This document shows positions 7,786-16,202 of a stretch of 64,000 nucleotides of DNA, piece after piece. The position numbers and the translations under genes are program-made. This DNA comes from Metabacillus sp. FJAT-52054 (GTDB lineage Bacteria; Bacillota; Bacilli; Bacillales; Bacillaceae), in the NCBI RefSeq assembly GCF_037201815.1, contig NZ_CP147407.1, forward strand, positions 2,736,723 to 2,800,722. Reading direction: 5' to 3'. The notes under the pieces are model-generated. The model had not been told where the DNA came from, made no database searches, and saw nothing but the letters and a program-made list of their open reading frames with translations. The stretch's first letter is position 1; the number at the start of each line of letters is the position of its first letter.

Positions 7786-9311
7786 ACCATCACTCCTAAA
7801 GCTGTTTTATTCGTTTTCCATAGCAGTTCTTTTCGTTTCCAATCCGCTTCTTTTAATGGAAAGTCTGACCTGAAATGACAGCCCCTGCTTTCTGTCCGCT
7901 GCAAGGCAGCCTTGGCAATTAATTCACCGGCCGTCATCATGTTCGCCAATTCAAAGACATCTGGTGAAAGCTCATCCGCCTGCTCGCTCTTTTCTTTAGC
8001 AGCTTTAAACCAGTTAATTAGCTCCCTTAGCCCCTCTTCATTTCGTTCAATTCCGGCGAATCGGTCCATCATATCAGCTGCATCCTTTTTTGTAACCGTG
8101 TACTTGGGAGGCAGCTCCGGGTTGAAGATTGGAAAAGAATTGGGTGGTTGGACTGTTCTTACATCCTCTGCTATTTTTTTGCCAAACACCAGGCCTTCAA
8201 GAAGGGAATTGCTTGCAAGCCTGTTTGCGCCATGAACGCCTGTGCAAGCCGCTTCACCTGCTGCATACAGCCTAAGGATGCTTGTTCTGCCATTCAGATC
8301 GGTCTTAATACCACCCATAAAAAAATGCATGCCTGGCATGACAGGGATCAGTCCGTCCTGCAGTCGTACGCCATGCTTCTTGCACATTTTCGATATACCA
8401 GGAAACCTTTTTTCGAATTGAGGAATGCTTTTAATGTTTAAAAATATGGATTCTCCCTGCTGGATTCTTCTGAAAATTTCTCTGGAAACTACGTCTCTCG
8501 GTGCAAGATCTGCCAGCGGATGTACGTTCTCCATGATTCTGTCTCCAGCAGAATTTTGCAGAAAAGCGCCTTCTCCGCGAACAGCTTCCGAAACAAGCCC
8601 TTTTACCGCTCCCTCTAAATAGAGCATCGTAGGATGAAACTGGACAAACTCCATATCTGCAAGTATGGCCCCTCCTCTATAGGCAAGGGCGATTCCATCC
8701 GCAGTACAATTTTTATGATTGGAAGTATGCCGGTAGAGGGTTCCGCAGCCTCCAGCTGCCAGTACAACAGCAGAAGCGTAAATAGCTTCTGTCCTTCCAT
8801 CCGGATTAAGGACGTGCACACCATAGCAGGTGTTTTCTTTAATAAGCAGTTCTGTAACCATCGTTTGTTCCGCGATGCTCACCTTTCCAGTTATACGTCC
8901 GGCAAGAAACTGGACCATTGCTTTTCCTGTTTCGTCGCCGCCTGCATGTACAATCCGGTTTAATCTGTGAGCTCCTTCCATCCCAAGCTTCAGGGAACCG
9001 TCCCCCGCTCTGTCTGCTGGCAATCCTTCGCGAAGGAGGTTTAAAAGAATCTTGTTCCCTTCTTCTGTAAGCTGTTTCGCTGCAAAAGGGTTTGTATGTC
9101 CGTCACCGGCTTGAATTGTATCCTCATAATGGAGTTTCGCGGAATCTTTTTCAGAAAGTGCAGCGGCAATCCCGCCTTGGGCTAAGGACGAATTCCCATC
9201 TGTTACAGATCCTTTCGTAACAATCGTTACGTTCAATCCTTCACAAATATAATAAGCAACGGCCAAAGCTGCTATCCCGCTGCCAATAATCAGCACGTCT
9301 GTCTGCCGCAT
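7782..9311 (-). CDS. nadB: L-aspartate oxidase NadB
   Basis: 509 residues from the ATG at 9311-9309 (MRQTDVLIIGSGIAALA), preceded by GGTGGG; the frame extends about 30 codons upstream without family similarity. It has an N-terminal FAD-binding Rossmann motif at 8-25, the block SLAQGGIAAAL, HPTMLY, and the active-site region HFFMGGIKTDLNGRTSI with GVHGANRLASNSLLEGLVFG. It oxidises L-aspartate to iminoaspartate for NadA. First gene of the NAD operon, divergent from nifS across a 91-base region with a probable NiaR operator. Confidence 0.97.
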   Translation of the reverse strand: MRQTDVLIIGSGIAALAVAYYICEGLNVTIVTKGSVTDGNSSLAQGGIAAALSEKDSAKLHYEDTIQAGDGHTNPFAAKQLTEEGNKILLNLLREGLPADRAGDGSLKLGMEGAHRLNRIVHAGGDETGKAMVQFLAGRITGKVSIAEQTMVTELLIKENTCYGVHVLNPDGRTEAIYASAVVLAAGGCGTLYRHTSNHKNCTADGIALAYRGGAILADMEFVQFHPTMLYLEGAVKGLVSEAVRGEGAFLQNSAGDRIMENVHPLADLAPRDVVSREIFRRIQQGESIFLNIKSIPQFEKRFPGISKMCKKHGVRLQDGLIPVMPGMHFFMGGIKTDLNGRTSILRLYAAGEAACTGVHGANRLASNSLLEGLVFGKKIAEDVRTVQPPNSFPIFNPELPPKYTVTKKDAADMMDRFAGIERNEEGLRELINWFKAAKEKSEQADELSPDVFELANMMTAGELIAKAALQRTESRGCHFRSDFPLKEADWKRKELLWKTNKTALGVMV

Positions 9312-9324
9312 ATTTTCCCACCTT

Positions 9325-9362
9325 GCTTTACATGTGTCTTGACACCTATCTTTACATAACTT
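9325..9362. promoter_or_regulatory. Probable NiaR (YrxA) operator between nadB and nifS
   Basis: An inverted repeat GTGTC-TT-GACAC lies at 9334-9345, flanked by TTTACATG and TTTACATAAC, in the 91-base region between divergent nadB and nifS. NiaR/YrxA represses NAD synthesis genes in Bacillus from sites at this position, and niaR itself is encoded here at 10551. Operator function is inferred from position and symmetry; exact boundaries are uncertain. Confidence 0.6.
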
Positions 9363-9402
9363 TAAAATAAGCACAAGAGTTTTTTTGACTGGAGGAACCA
9401 TC

Positions 9403-10554
9403 TTGATTTATTTCGATTATGCAGCCACTGCCCCAATGAGCGAGCAAGCGCTTGAAGCCTATATCAAAGCTGCTCAAACGGTTTACGGAAACAGCCAAAG
9501 TCTCCATGAAGAAGGCGGACGGGCAGCTGAGTGGCTCTCAGCATCAAGGAAGAAAATTGCTTTTTTGCTTGGCGGGACAGAAGAAGGCCTTTATTTTACC
9601 GGAAGCGGAAGCGAAGCCAACGTACTGGCATTAACGTCCCTCCTTAATGGAGCGGACCCAAATAAAAAGGAAATCGTTATGGGAGGTATGGAGCACGCCT
9701 CTATAAGAACATACCTTCATGACTTAACAAATAAAGGCTATGTGATTAAAGAGGCTGAGCCCGGTACCGGGGGAATGATTGGATGGAGCGAGGTCGAACC
9801 GCTTGTTTCAGAACGGACAGCATTGATTACGGTCCAGCATGCAAATTCTGAAACAGGGATCATGCACAATATAAAAGAAATTGCGGTGCATGCACAAAAA
9901 AATGAGATTTTATTTCACTCCGACTGCGTTCAGACTTTTGGAAAGGTACCGATTTTGGCCGAGGAATGGGGAATCAGCTCGGTAACCGTTTCAGCCCATA
10001 AAATTCACGGACCAAAAGGAATGGGTGCATCGTATATTTCGCCAAAAGTGGCGTGGAAGCCGGCCATTAATGGAACGGCCCACGAAAATGGATTCCGTCC
10101 AGGCACTGTTGATGTTCCGGGTACTGTTTCCTTTGCCGTTGCAGCAATGGAAACGGTAAAAGAAATGGACAGAGAACAGATGAAAATGAGAGAATACAGG
10201 AAGCGTTTAGTATCCTTTATTGAGGAGAAAAATATTGGAATGACCATTGAGGCAATGGATGAGAAATTTCAGCTCCCGGCAATTATCGGGTGCCTGTTAT
10301 CCCATACGGAAGGCCAATATGCCATGCTTGCATGCAGCCAAAACGGGGTGGCACTATCAACAGGCAGTGCCTGTCACTCGGGAATGACGAAGCCTTCTCA
10401 AGCTCTGCTCGCTCTTGGCATATCAGAGGAACAAGCTCATTGCTTTATTCGAATTTCTCCGGGCAGAGGAACGGAAGATTCCCACTTTGAACGGCTGGAA
10501 TCGATTCTAGAGAAGTATTGTAAGAGAGCAGCAGAAAGGATGGAGTACTATTGA
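9403..10554 (+). CDS. nifS: Cysteine desulfurase NifS (NAD-cluster type)
   Basis: 383 residues from a TTG start at 9403, 6 bases after GGAGGA; the protein then begins MIYFDYAATAPMS as expected. It is a class V PLP aminotransferase: the Schiff-base lysine is in SAHKIHGPKG and the catalytic cysteine in STGSACHSGM. It removes sulfur from cysteine for Fe-S assembly. In B. subtilis this gene sits opposite nadB and is needed for NadA function, and the same arrangement is seen here. It overlaps niaR by 4 bases. Confidence 0.94.
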   Translation: MIYFDYAATAPMSEQALEAYIKAAQTVYGNSQSLHEEGGRAAEWLSASRKKIAFLLGGTEEGLYFTGSGSEANVLALTSLLNGADPNKKEIVMGGMEHASIRTYLHDLTNKGYVIKEAEPGTGGMIGWSEVEPLVSERTALITVQHANSETGIMHNIKEIAVHAQKNEILFHSDCVQTFGKVPILAEEWGISSVTVSAHKIHGPKGMGASYISPKVAWKPAINGTAHENGFRPGTVDVPGTVSFAVAAMETVKEMDREQMKMREYRKRLVSFIEEKNIGMTIEAMDEKFQLPAIIGCLLSHTEGQYAMLACSQNGVALSTGSACHSGMTKPSQALLALGISEEQAHCFIRISPGRGTEDSHFERLESILEKYCKRAAERMEYY

Positions 10555-11087
10555 CCTCTAAAGTTTATGGAGAAGAAAGAAGACAGCAGATCCTGCAGCT
10601 GCTGAAAACAAGTCCTGTCCCTCAGACAGGAAGCGGCCTAGCCAAAAAAATGAATGTTAGCCGGCAGGTGATTGTTCAGGATATTTCATTATTGAAGGCA
10701 AAGTCTGAACCGATTATCGCAACAAGCCAAGGGTATATTTATATGCAATCGCAAACCCCTGCTAAAAATGCAGAGCGTTTAATTGCCTGCTTGCATAGCC
10801 CAGAACAAACTGCCGAAGAGATGAGGGTCATCGTGGATCATGGAGCAGCAATAAAGGATGTGTCGGTAGAGCATCCCGTATACGGGGATCTTACAGCTTC
10901 GATCATGGTTCACAATCGTAAGGAAGTAGCAGAGTTTATTGAAAAAATAACATCCAGCCAGTCCTTCTATCTCTCCCAGCTAACAGAAGGCGTGCATATG
11001 CATACGATCGCTGCGGATTCGGAATCTGTATTGGATGATGTTTGCCAGGCTTTAAATGATAAGGGGTTTTTAATAAAGGATGAGTAA
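10551..11087 (+). CDS. niaR: Niacin-responsive repressor NiaR (YrxA)
   Basis: 178 residues. An N-terminal HTH (GEERRQQILQLL ... VSRQVIVQDISLLKA) precedes a 3H domain whose three His motifs are visible: VEHPVYGDL, MVHNRKEVAEFI and LTEGVHMHTIAAD. NiaR senses nicotinate and represses NAD synthesis and salvage genes. Start: TTG at 10551 within TTGA shared with the nifS stop, with AAAGGATGGAG just upstream. It is followed by a terminator at 11128-11165. Confidence 0.93.
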   Translation: MTSKVYGEERRQQILQLLKTSPVPQTGSGLAKKMNVSRQVIVQDISLLKAKSEPIIATSQGYIYMQSQTPAKNAERLIACLHSPEQTAEEMRVIVDHGAAIKDVSVEHPVYGDLTASIMVHNRKEVAEFIEKITSSQSFYLSQLTEGVHMHTIAADSESVLDDVCQALNDKGFLIKDE

Positions 11088-11127
11088 CAAAGAGGCTGTC
11101 TGTAGAGAAAATGATTGAAATTGAAAT

Positions 11128-11166
11128 ACCCCGGGACGCAGTGAGCATTCCGGGGGTTTCGTATTT
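11128..11166 (+). terminator. Rho-independent terminator of nifS-niaR; one of two near-identical hairpins
   Basis: Stem CCCCGGGA (11129-11136) / TTCCGGGG (11148-11155) with an 11-base loop, followed by GGTTTCGTATTTTT. The stem and loop closely resemble the hairpin at 63375-63416, so this terminator may be part of a mobile or copied intergenic unit. Confidence 0.75.
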
Positions 11167-11177
11167 TTAAGGGTTAG

Positions 11178-11287
11178 CTGATTGGACGGAAGGTGCGAGA
11201 CATTTGCTAAGAGCAGCGGGACAGATGAGACCCTGCATCCTCCTGGCGCCGAGGATCCTGCAGCGGAAATGAGCCAAAACCAATCTA
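11178..11287. repeat. Dispersed intergenic repeat, family B (inverted orientation)
   Basis: GATTGG at 11180-11185 and CCAATC at 11280-11285 bound a GC-rich element. Its blocks GGAAGGTGCGAGAC, AGCAGCGGGACAG and CTGCAGCGGAAAT match the reverse complement of the copy at 63142-63273. It fills the 256-base gap between niaR and pheA. Confidence 0.7.
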
Positions 11288-11343
11288 ATTTCAAACAGCG
11301 AAAGCAGCTTTAAAAACTGCATTCTGGCCTGTCTCTTTTCAGT

Positions 11344-12204
11344 TTAGGCATAAAACGCTTTATAGCTGCCAAGAACTTTCACACCGCAGCCAAGCGCCTC
11401 CAGCTCATTTACAGCACCGGGAATTAAAACGCTGTCCATGGCGTGCTCCAAATCTATAAGGAAAAAATAGTTTCCTAGTCCGGTCTTCATCGGCCTTGAT
11501 TCAATTTTGGACATATTCAGTTTTCTCCACGCAAACGCGGAGAGCACCTGGTGAAGCGTACCTGACTGGTTTGAAGGAAGCGTGACCATAATGGTGGTTT
11601 TATCCTTACCTTCATAACCAGGCAAGGTTGGAGGCTTCTCGGACGCAGATGGATGCAAAATAGCGAACAATGTATGGTTGTAATGATAATCATGGATGTC
11701 CCGCTTCACAATGGACAGTCCATAAACCTCTGCCGCCATTTCATTCGCAATAACTCCTGCATTTTCTCCAGGATGAGTGCTTACAAATTGAGCAGCCGCC
11801 CCTGTCGAAGCTGCATAAGAATGCTCTGCCAGCGGAAATTCGTTATGCAAATACCGGTGACATTGCGCAATTGCATGAGAATGAGATACAATCTTGTCTA
11901 CCTGCTGCCATGAAGATTCACGGTCAGGATGCACCATAAAATGCTGATTTATAGGGACGACCAATTCCCCTACAATATGAAGCGGCTGTTCATGAACGAG
12001 GTAGTCGACCGTTAAATTCACGGAGCCTTCAATTGCATTTTCAAGAGGAACAATCGAGAAGTCCACATCTCCCACAGCCACGGCATCCATACAAGCCGGA
12101 ATGGTGGCATATGGAATCTGCTCAATCTGTTCATGAAAAAACTTCGAAACGGCCAAATGGGTAAATGTTGCTTTAGGTCCTAAAAATCCAATACGATAAC
12201 TCAA
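11344..12204 (-). CDS. pheA: Prephenate dehydratase PheA
   Basis: 286 residues. The N-terminal periplasmic-binding-like dehydratase domain has GFLGPKATFTHLA, IVPLENAIEGSVNLTVDYL and SHSHAIAQC; the C-terminal ACT domain has LPSNQSGTLHQVLSAFAWRKLNMSKIESRP, the phenylalanine-sensing ESRP motif. It converts prephenate to phenylpyruvate. Start: TTG at 12204 (MSYRIGFLGP) is favoured, 11 bases after AAGGAG; a TTG three codons upstream lies only 2 bases from that site. pheB is immediately upstream. Confidence 0.96.
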   Translation of the reverse strand: MSYRIGFLGPKATFTHLAVSKFFHEQIEQIPYATIPACMDAVAVGDVDFSIVPLENAIEGSVNLTVDYLVHEQPLHIVGELVVPINQHFMVHPDRESSWQQVDKIVSHSHAIAQCHRYLHNEFPLAEHSYAASTGAAAQFVSTHPGENAGVIANEMAAEVYGLSIVKRDIHDYHYNHTLFAILHPSASEKPPTLPGYEGKDKTTIMVTLPSNQSGTLHQVLSAFAWRKLNMSKIESRPMKTGLGNYFFLIDLEHAMDSVLIPGAVNELEALGCGVKVLGSYKAFYA

Positions 12205-12219
12205 TGCTACCAACTCTCC

Positions 12220-12663
12220 TTAAGCCCCTGATCCAAGTATTTCTACCTTATCGACAAACTCCATTTTCTTAAATCGAGAAATTAAATGATTGATATCTTC
12301 GTTCATTCCATTAATATTCAAAGAAAGCGTTACGTTGGCTCTGCCTTGAAGAGGAATGGTTTGATGAATCGTTAAGATGTTGCACCCCGCATTAGCTACC
12401 AGGCCTAGAAGCTCTGACAATGTTCCGGATCGATCCTCAAGCTGAAAAAAGAGCGTAATGATTTTTTCTTTTACAACGGTGTGAAACGGAAAAACGGCAT
12501 CTCTGTATTTATAGAATGCACTTCGGCTAAGATCGACCCGCTGTACGGCTTCCGCTACCGATCCTGCCTTTCCTCTTTCCATCATCTTCTTCACATCAAG
12601 TGTCTTTTTCATAGCTTCAGGAAGAACATCCTCACGGACAAGAAAAAAAGTTTCTTCTTTCAA
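12220..12663 (-). CDS. pheB: ACT-domain protein PheB
   Basis: 147 residues from a TTG start at 12663 ([16 protein letters not shown]) with GGAGG upstream, identical in length to B. subtilis PheB. The N-terminal part carries a helix-turn-helix-like segment ([18 protein letters not shown]) and the C-terminal half an ACT domain ([21 protein letters not shown]). It is named for its place beside pheA; a role in amino-acid regulation is likely but the mechanism is not established. Confidence 0.92.
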   Translation of the reverse strand: MKEETFFLVREDVLPEAMKKTLDVKKMMERGKAGSVAEAVQRVDLSRSAFYKYRDAVFPFHTVVKEKIITLFFQLEDRSGTLSELLGLVANAGCNILTIHQTIPLQGRANVTLSLNINGMNEDINHLISRFKKMEFVDKVEILGSGA

Positions 12664-12735
12664 TCCTATCACTCCTCCATTAAAAAGTTGGCGAAGATAA
12701 GGATAGCACTGTATCCTTAGCGGACTTTCAAATAT

Positions 12736-12768
12736 ATATAATGTCCAGGCAAATTGCCTGGACATTCC
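12736..12768 (-). terminator. Probable terminator between obg and pheB
   Basis: Perfect stem ATGTCCAGGC (12741-12750) / GCCTGGACAT (12756-12765) followed on the minus strand by an AT-rich ATATATATTTG. The hairpin is strong but the T tract is poor, so termination may be partial. Confidence 0.6.
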
Positions 12769-12823
12769 GTTTTATATACCGCAAAAGCGGACAGTAAAAA
12801 CCCGCATATATAGGGTACATTTA

Positions 12824-14113
12824 TTAATCAACAAATTCAAATTCGAACTCAAGAAGTCTGACGATATCTCCGTCTTTGGCTCCTTTTTTGCGAAGAGCAT
12901 CATCTACGCCCATCGTACGCAGCTGGCGCGCAAAGCGGCGGACAGATTCTTCTCTGCTGAAGTCCGTCATCTTAAAGAGACGTTCGACTTTTTCTCCGGT
13001 AACGTCAAAAATTCCCGCACTGTCTCTTGTAATGATAAATGGTGTTTCTTCTTCTTCAAGTGTATAAACTACACGGTGAACACCCGGATCTTCTTCATCT
13101 TCATAAAGCGGGAATTCCGGTGTATTCTCAAGTGTGTCTGCAATTTTAAACAGCAGATCGCGGATTCCATCTCTTGTAGCTGCTGAAACAGCAAACACTG
13201 GATAATCATCTTGGAGCTTTTCTTTAAAGATTTTTAGGTTTTCTTCTGAATCCGGCATATCCATTTTGTTTGCCACAATAATTTGAGGACGCTCTGTCAA
13301 ACGCAGATTGTACTGCTTCAGTTCATCATTAATTGTCAAGTAATCCTCATAAGGATCACGCCCTTCAAGGCCGGACATATCAATCACATGAACAATGACT
13401 CTTGTTCTTTCAATATGTCTTAGGAACTGATGCCCTAAACCGATTCCTTCATGTGCTCCTTCAATTAAGCCTGGAAGATCCGCCATAACAAAGCTGCGTC
13501 CATCCTGAGTCTCAACCATTCCAAGGTTTGGAGCAAGCGTTGTGAAATGGTAATCGGCAATCTTTGGCTTTGCCGCTGATACAACGGATAGAAGTGTGGA
13601 TTTACCAACACTCGGGAAACCGACAAGTCCAACATCTGCAAGGAGCTTAAGCTCCATCACGATGTAGCGCTCCTGACCCGGCTCTCCGTTTTCGGCAATC
13701 TCAGGTGCCGGATTGGAAGGTGTAGCAAAGCGGGTATTACCGCGTCCGCCTCTTCCTCCTCTTGCAATGATTGCCTGCTGGCCGTGCTCAGTTAAATCGG
13801 CTATGACCTGTTTCGTATCGTCATCCATAACCACGGTGCCAGGCGGAACTTTTACAATCATTTGCTCCGCATTTCGGCCATGCATGTTTTTAGACATGCC
13901 ATGCTCCCCGCGTTCCGCTTTAAAATGACGCTGATAACGGAAATCCATCAGGGTTCTTAAGCCTTCTTCCACCTCAAAAATGACGTTTGCTCCCTTGCCT
14001 CCGTCACCGCCGGCGGGTCCTCCGTCCGGAACATATTTTTCACGGCGATACGCAACCATTCCATTGCCTCCGTCGCCGCCTTTTACATAAATCTTGACCT
14101 GATCCACAAACAT
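12824..14113 (-). CDS. obgE: Spo0B-associated GTPase Obg
   Basis: 429 residues. The glycine-rich Obg fold (1-158; [33 protein letters not shown]) is followed by the GTPase domain with G1 GFPSVGKST (165-173), G3 [12 protein letters not shown] and G4 NKMD, and a C-terminal OCT domain (about 350-428). Obg is an essential 50S-assembly GTPase linked to the general stress response and to sporulation. The start [13 protein letters not shown] is standard. It lies 30 bases downstream of spo0B as in B. subtilis. Confidence 0.98.
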   Translation of the reverse strand: MFVDQVKIYVKGGDGGNGMVAYRREKYVPDGGPAGGDGGKGANVIFEVEEGLRTLMDFRYQRHFKAERGEHGMSKNMHGRNAEQMIVKVPPGTVVMDDDTKQVIADLTEHGQQAIIARGGRGGRGNTRFATPSNPAPEIAENGEPGQERYIVMELKLLADVGLVGFPSVGKSTLLSVVSAAKPKIADYHFTTLAPNLGMVETQDGRSFVMADLPGLIEGAHEGIGLGHQFLRHIERTRVIVHVIDMSGLEGRDPYEDYLTINDELKQYNLRLTERPQIIVANKMDMPDSEENLKIFKEKLQDDYPVFAVSAATRDGIRDLLFKIADTLENTPEFPLYEDEEDPGVHRVVYTLEEEETPFIITRDSAGIFDVTGEKVERLFKMTDFSREESVRRFARQLRTMGVDDALRKKGAKDGDIVRLLEFEFEFVD

Positions 14114-14143
14114 TATGTCTTTCCTCCGTTCTGTGATGCACGA

Positions 14144-14692
14144 TTACTTCGTATAGAAAATGACAGCCGCCGTAAATTCTTCAGCTGTTATCGTTAGTTC
14201 TGAGAGTTGATGATCGGGCAGCTTCATGAAGTATGTATGCAAGCTCTGCATATCATTTAGCATGCCATGAAAATCTAAAAAGAAACGGACCTGTCCCAAT
14301 TCTTCCGACATCTCAATCGTAAGCACGAGCTGATTTTCACATCTGTCACCAGCACACTGATCCAGCAGCGCAAAAAAGTCTTTGCACCAGGCGCTCAAGT
14401 TTCGATCGAGACTGTCCAGATGAAATGTATCCCCGACAATTTCATACTCTATTGAAAATAAGTGGCGCTCCCAGCCAAAGCTGATTAAATTTCCAGCCAA
14501 TTCTGGAGCCTTAAGATTGCAGAGCCTGGACTCCTGCTGGGCTTCAATAATAATTTCTTCCATAATCTCATTTACTCGTTCATATTTTTCAAGAGACAGG
14601 TTGCCCTTAATCAGCTGCAGCCGGTTCATCCAGTCATGCCGGTAGTGGCTAATGACATCAACCATATTCCAGTTTTTGCTACCTTTAGTCAT
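14144..14692 (-). CDS. spo0B: Sporulation phosphotransferase Spo0B
   Basis: 182 residues from ATG at 14692 (MTKGSKNWNMVDVISHYRHDWMN) with GTGGAG 5 bases upstream. The phosphorylated histidine is His19 in RHDWMNRLQLIKGNLSLEKY, aligning with B. subtilis His30, so the N-terminus is about 11 residues shorter. The C-terminal half is a degenerate kinase-like domain. Spo0B passes phosphate from Spo0F to Spo0A in the sporulation phosphorelay. It is upstream of obg. Confidence 0.95.
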   Translation of the reverse strand: MTKGSKNWNMVDVISHYRHDWMNRLQLIKGNLSLEKYERVNEIMEEIIIEAQQESRLCNLKAPELAGNLISFGWERHLFSIEYEIVGDTFHLDSLDRNLSAWCKDFFALLDQCAGDRCENQLVLTIEMSEELGQVRFFLDFHGMLNDMQSLHTYFMKLPDHQLSELTITAEEFTAAVIFYTK

Positions 14693-14859
14693 TTGCACTC
14701 CACTCTTTCTATTCTTTTAGGAGCATGATTCTAATCAATTTGTGCCGTATAACCATGTAAATTCGTTAATCTGAAAAGATTGCCTGATGAAATTATAGCA
14801 AACCTATGCGCGGAAAAGAAACGGTTTTAAAGAAAATAAGGATTTAGGGGGGTCTCAAG

Positions 14860-15020
14860 AGGATTGCCTGCCCATCTATCAAATTTTCACAACAAAAGCG
14901 CAAGCGCACGGTGAGGGTGTTCTGTTATGTTCACAAGATCCTGCAGGAGGATCTTGCCTGCTGCAAGTCCCGAGGTGCCCGAGCGGCTATGCTGTCTGGA
15001 AAGAACCTGCTAATAAGCTC
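14860..15020. repeat. GC-rich intergenic segment, possibly a degenerate repeat
   Basis: The 396-base gap between spo0B and rpmA has no credible gene. It holds AAAAGCGCAAGCGCACGG (like the start of family A), a hairpin AAGATCCTGCAGGAGGATCTT-type inverted repeat near 14935-14957, and CTCTGTCAACTTG near 15017 that resembles the flank of family B. It may be a decayed composite of these repeats. Confidence 0.35.
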
Positions 15021-15041
15021 TGTCAACTTGATAAAAAGCAA

Positions 15042-15083
15042 TAAAAAAAAGAAACTCTAGCTCTTATTCAGCTAGAGTTTCGG
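15042..15083 (-). terminator. Rho-independent terminator of rplU-prp-rpmA
   Basis: Perfect 12-base stem GAAACTCTAGCT (15051-15062) / AGCTAGAGTTTC (15070-15081) with a 7-base loop and eight T residues after it on the minus strand. Confidence 0.93.
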
Positions 15084-15088
15084 TTGAA

Positions 15089-15382
15089 TTAAGCTTCTTG
15101 AGCTGCAGGGTACACGCTCACTTTTTTGCGGTCGCGGCCTAAACGTTCGAAACGAACTACGCCGTCAACTTTAGCAAATAGAGTGTCGTCACCGCCGCGG
15201 CCAACGTTTTCACCCGGATAAATCTTTGTACCGCGCTGACGGTAAAGGATCGATCCGCCACTTACGAATTGTCCATCAGCACGTTTAGCGCCAAGACGTT
15301 TCGATTGTGAATCACGGCCGTTTTTTGTGGAACCTACTCCCTTTTTGGAAGCGAAAAATTGAATATCCAATTTTAAGAACAT
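15089..15382 (-). CDS. rpmA: 50S ribosomal protein L27 with cleavable N-terminal extension
   Basis: 97 residues from ATG at 15382, with GGAGGTG 6 bases upstream. The core [15 protein letters not shown] and [16 protein letters not shown] is L27. The N-terminus [10 protein letters not shown] precedes ASKKG: this is the Firmicute extension removed by the Prp protease after the FF pair, freeing the residue that reaches the peptidyl transferase centre. The prp gene lies immediately upstream. Confidence 0.97.
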   Translation of the reverse strand: MFLKLDIQFFASKKGVGSTKNGRDSQSKRLGAKRADGQFVSGGSILYRQRGTKIYPGENVGRGGDDTLFAKVDGVVRFERLGRDRKKVSVYPAAQEA

Positions 15383-15394
15383 GAGGTTCACCTC

Positions 15395-15733
15395 CTACTT
15401 TTCTAAAATGGTCACACGGATGTATTCTCCGTATTGTTCTTCTATGGTCTTAATGGATACGACCATTCCTTCGATGAGCAGCTGTCCTTTTTGAATGGCT
15501 TCCTCTGAAACAGCATCTGGCCATTCAAAAATAATACGTCCCTGCTTCTGGTCCATTTCCAGTATAGGCTCGATGCCTGCGAGTTCATGGACCGCGTTAA
15601 TCGCTCCAAACACCACACAGGATGCGCCTGCACATACAAGATCTTTTCCAGTTTCATCAAATTGAGCGTGCCCCGACATAGAGAAGGACTGAATTGCTCC
15701 CCCTGCAGATCGGTTTACCGTAACGTTTATCAT
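15395..15733 (-). CDS. prp: Ribosomal processing cysteine protease Prp (YsxB)
   Basis: 112 residues. The catalytic His22 lies in SMSGHAQFDETGKD and Cys34 in LVCAGASCVVFGAINAV, the Prp pair. It trims the L27 N-terminal extension and is essential where L27 carries it. It sits between rplU and rpmA, as in other Firmicutes, 11 bases after rplU and 12 before rpmA. Confidence 0.95.
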   Translation of the reverse strand: MINVTVNRSAGGAIQSFSMSGHAQFDETGKDLVCAGASCVVFGAINAVHELAGIEPILEMDQKQGRIIFEWPDAVSEEAIQKGQLLIEGMVVSIKTIEEQYGEYIRVTILEK

Positions 15734-15744
15734 AGGATCAAGCC

Positions 15745-16053
15745 TTACGCGTTGATTTTTTCAATAACAACTTTTGTGTATGGCTGACGATGACCTTGCT
15801 TTTTCTTCTGGTTTTTCTTCGCTTTGTATTTGAAAACAACCAATTTTTTCGCACGGCCTTGTTTTTCAACTTTAGCTGTAACGGTTGCTCCGGATACTAG
15901 AGGGCTTCCAACTTTAACGTCGTCGCCGCCTACGAATAAAACTTTGTCAAATGTAACAGTTTCACCTAGCTCGCCTGCCACTTTTTCAATGTAGACTGCT
16001 TGGCCTTCTGCTACTTTAATTTGCTTTCCGCCAGTTTCAATAATTGCGTACAT
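15745..16053 (-). CDS. rplU: 50S ribosomal protein L21
   Basis: 102 residues: [17 protein letters not shown] at the N-terminus and [20 protein letters not shown] at the C-terminus are diagnostic of L21. It is preceded by GGAGGTG and by a structured leader (16061-16180) of the L21 leader type. First gene of the rplU-prp-rpmA operon. Confidence 0.98.
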   Translation of the reverse strand: MYAIIETGGKQIKVAEGQAVYIEKVAGELGETVTFDKVLFVGGDDVKVGSPLVSGATVTAKVEKQGRAKKLVVFKYKAKKNQKKKQGHRQPYTKVVIEKINA

Positions 16054-16060
16054 TCCACTG

Positions 16061-16180
16061 CACCTCCTATTTGATACTCAGACTCGCCAGTGTACAGGTG
16101 AATTAAGATGAAAATCATCGAAACCACTTACTACCTGCATCCGAGCGGTTGTAGCCACGGGTGCTACAAACAGTAACATA
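16061..16180 (-). ncRNA. L21 leader (autoregulatory 5' UTR of rplU)
   Basis: About 120 bases upstream of rplU contain a hairpin TTGTAGC (16149-16155) / GCTACAA (16163-16169), a smaller stem GATGA-TTT-TCATC, and the rplU ribosome site. Firmicute rplU operons carry a structured leader here, thought to bind L21. A TAATAT with upstream TGG (extended -10) lies at 16184-16189, placing the transcript start just 5' of the structure. The class is inferred from position and the hairpin pattern. Confidence 0.6.
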
Positions 16181-16202
16181 AGAATATTACCAGAAGTTTA
16201 AT

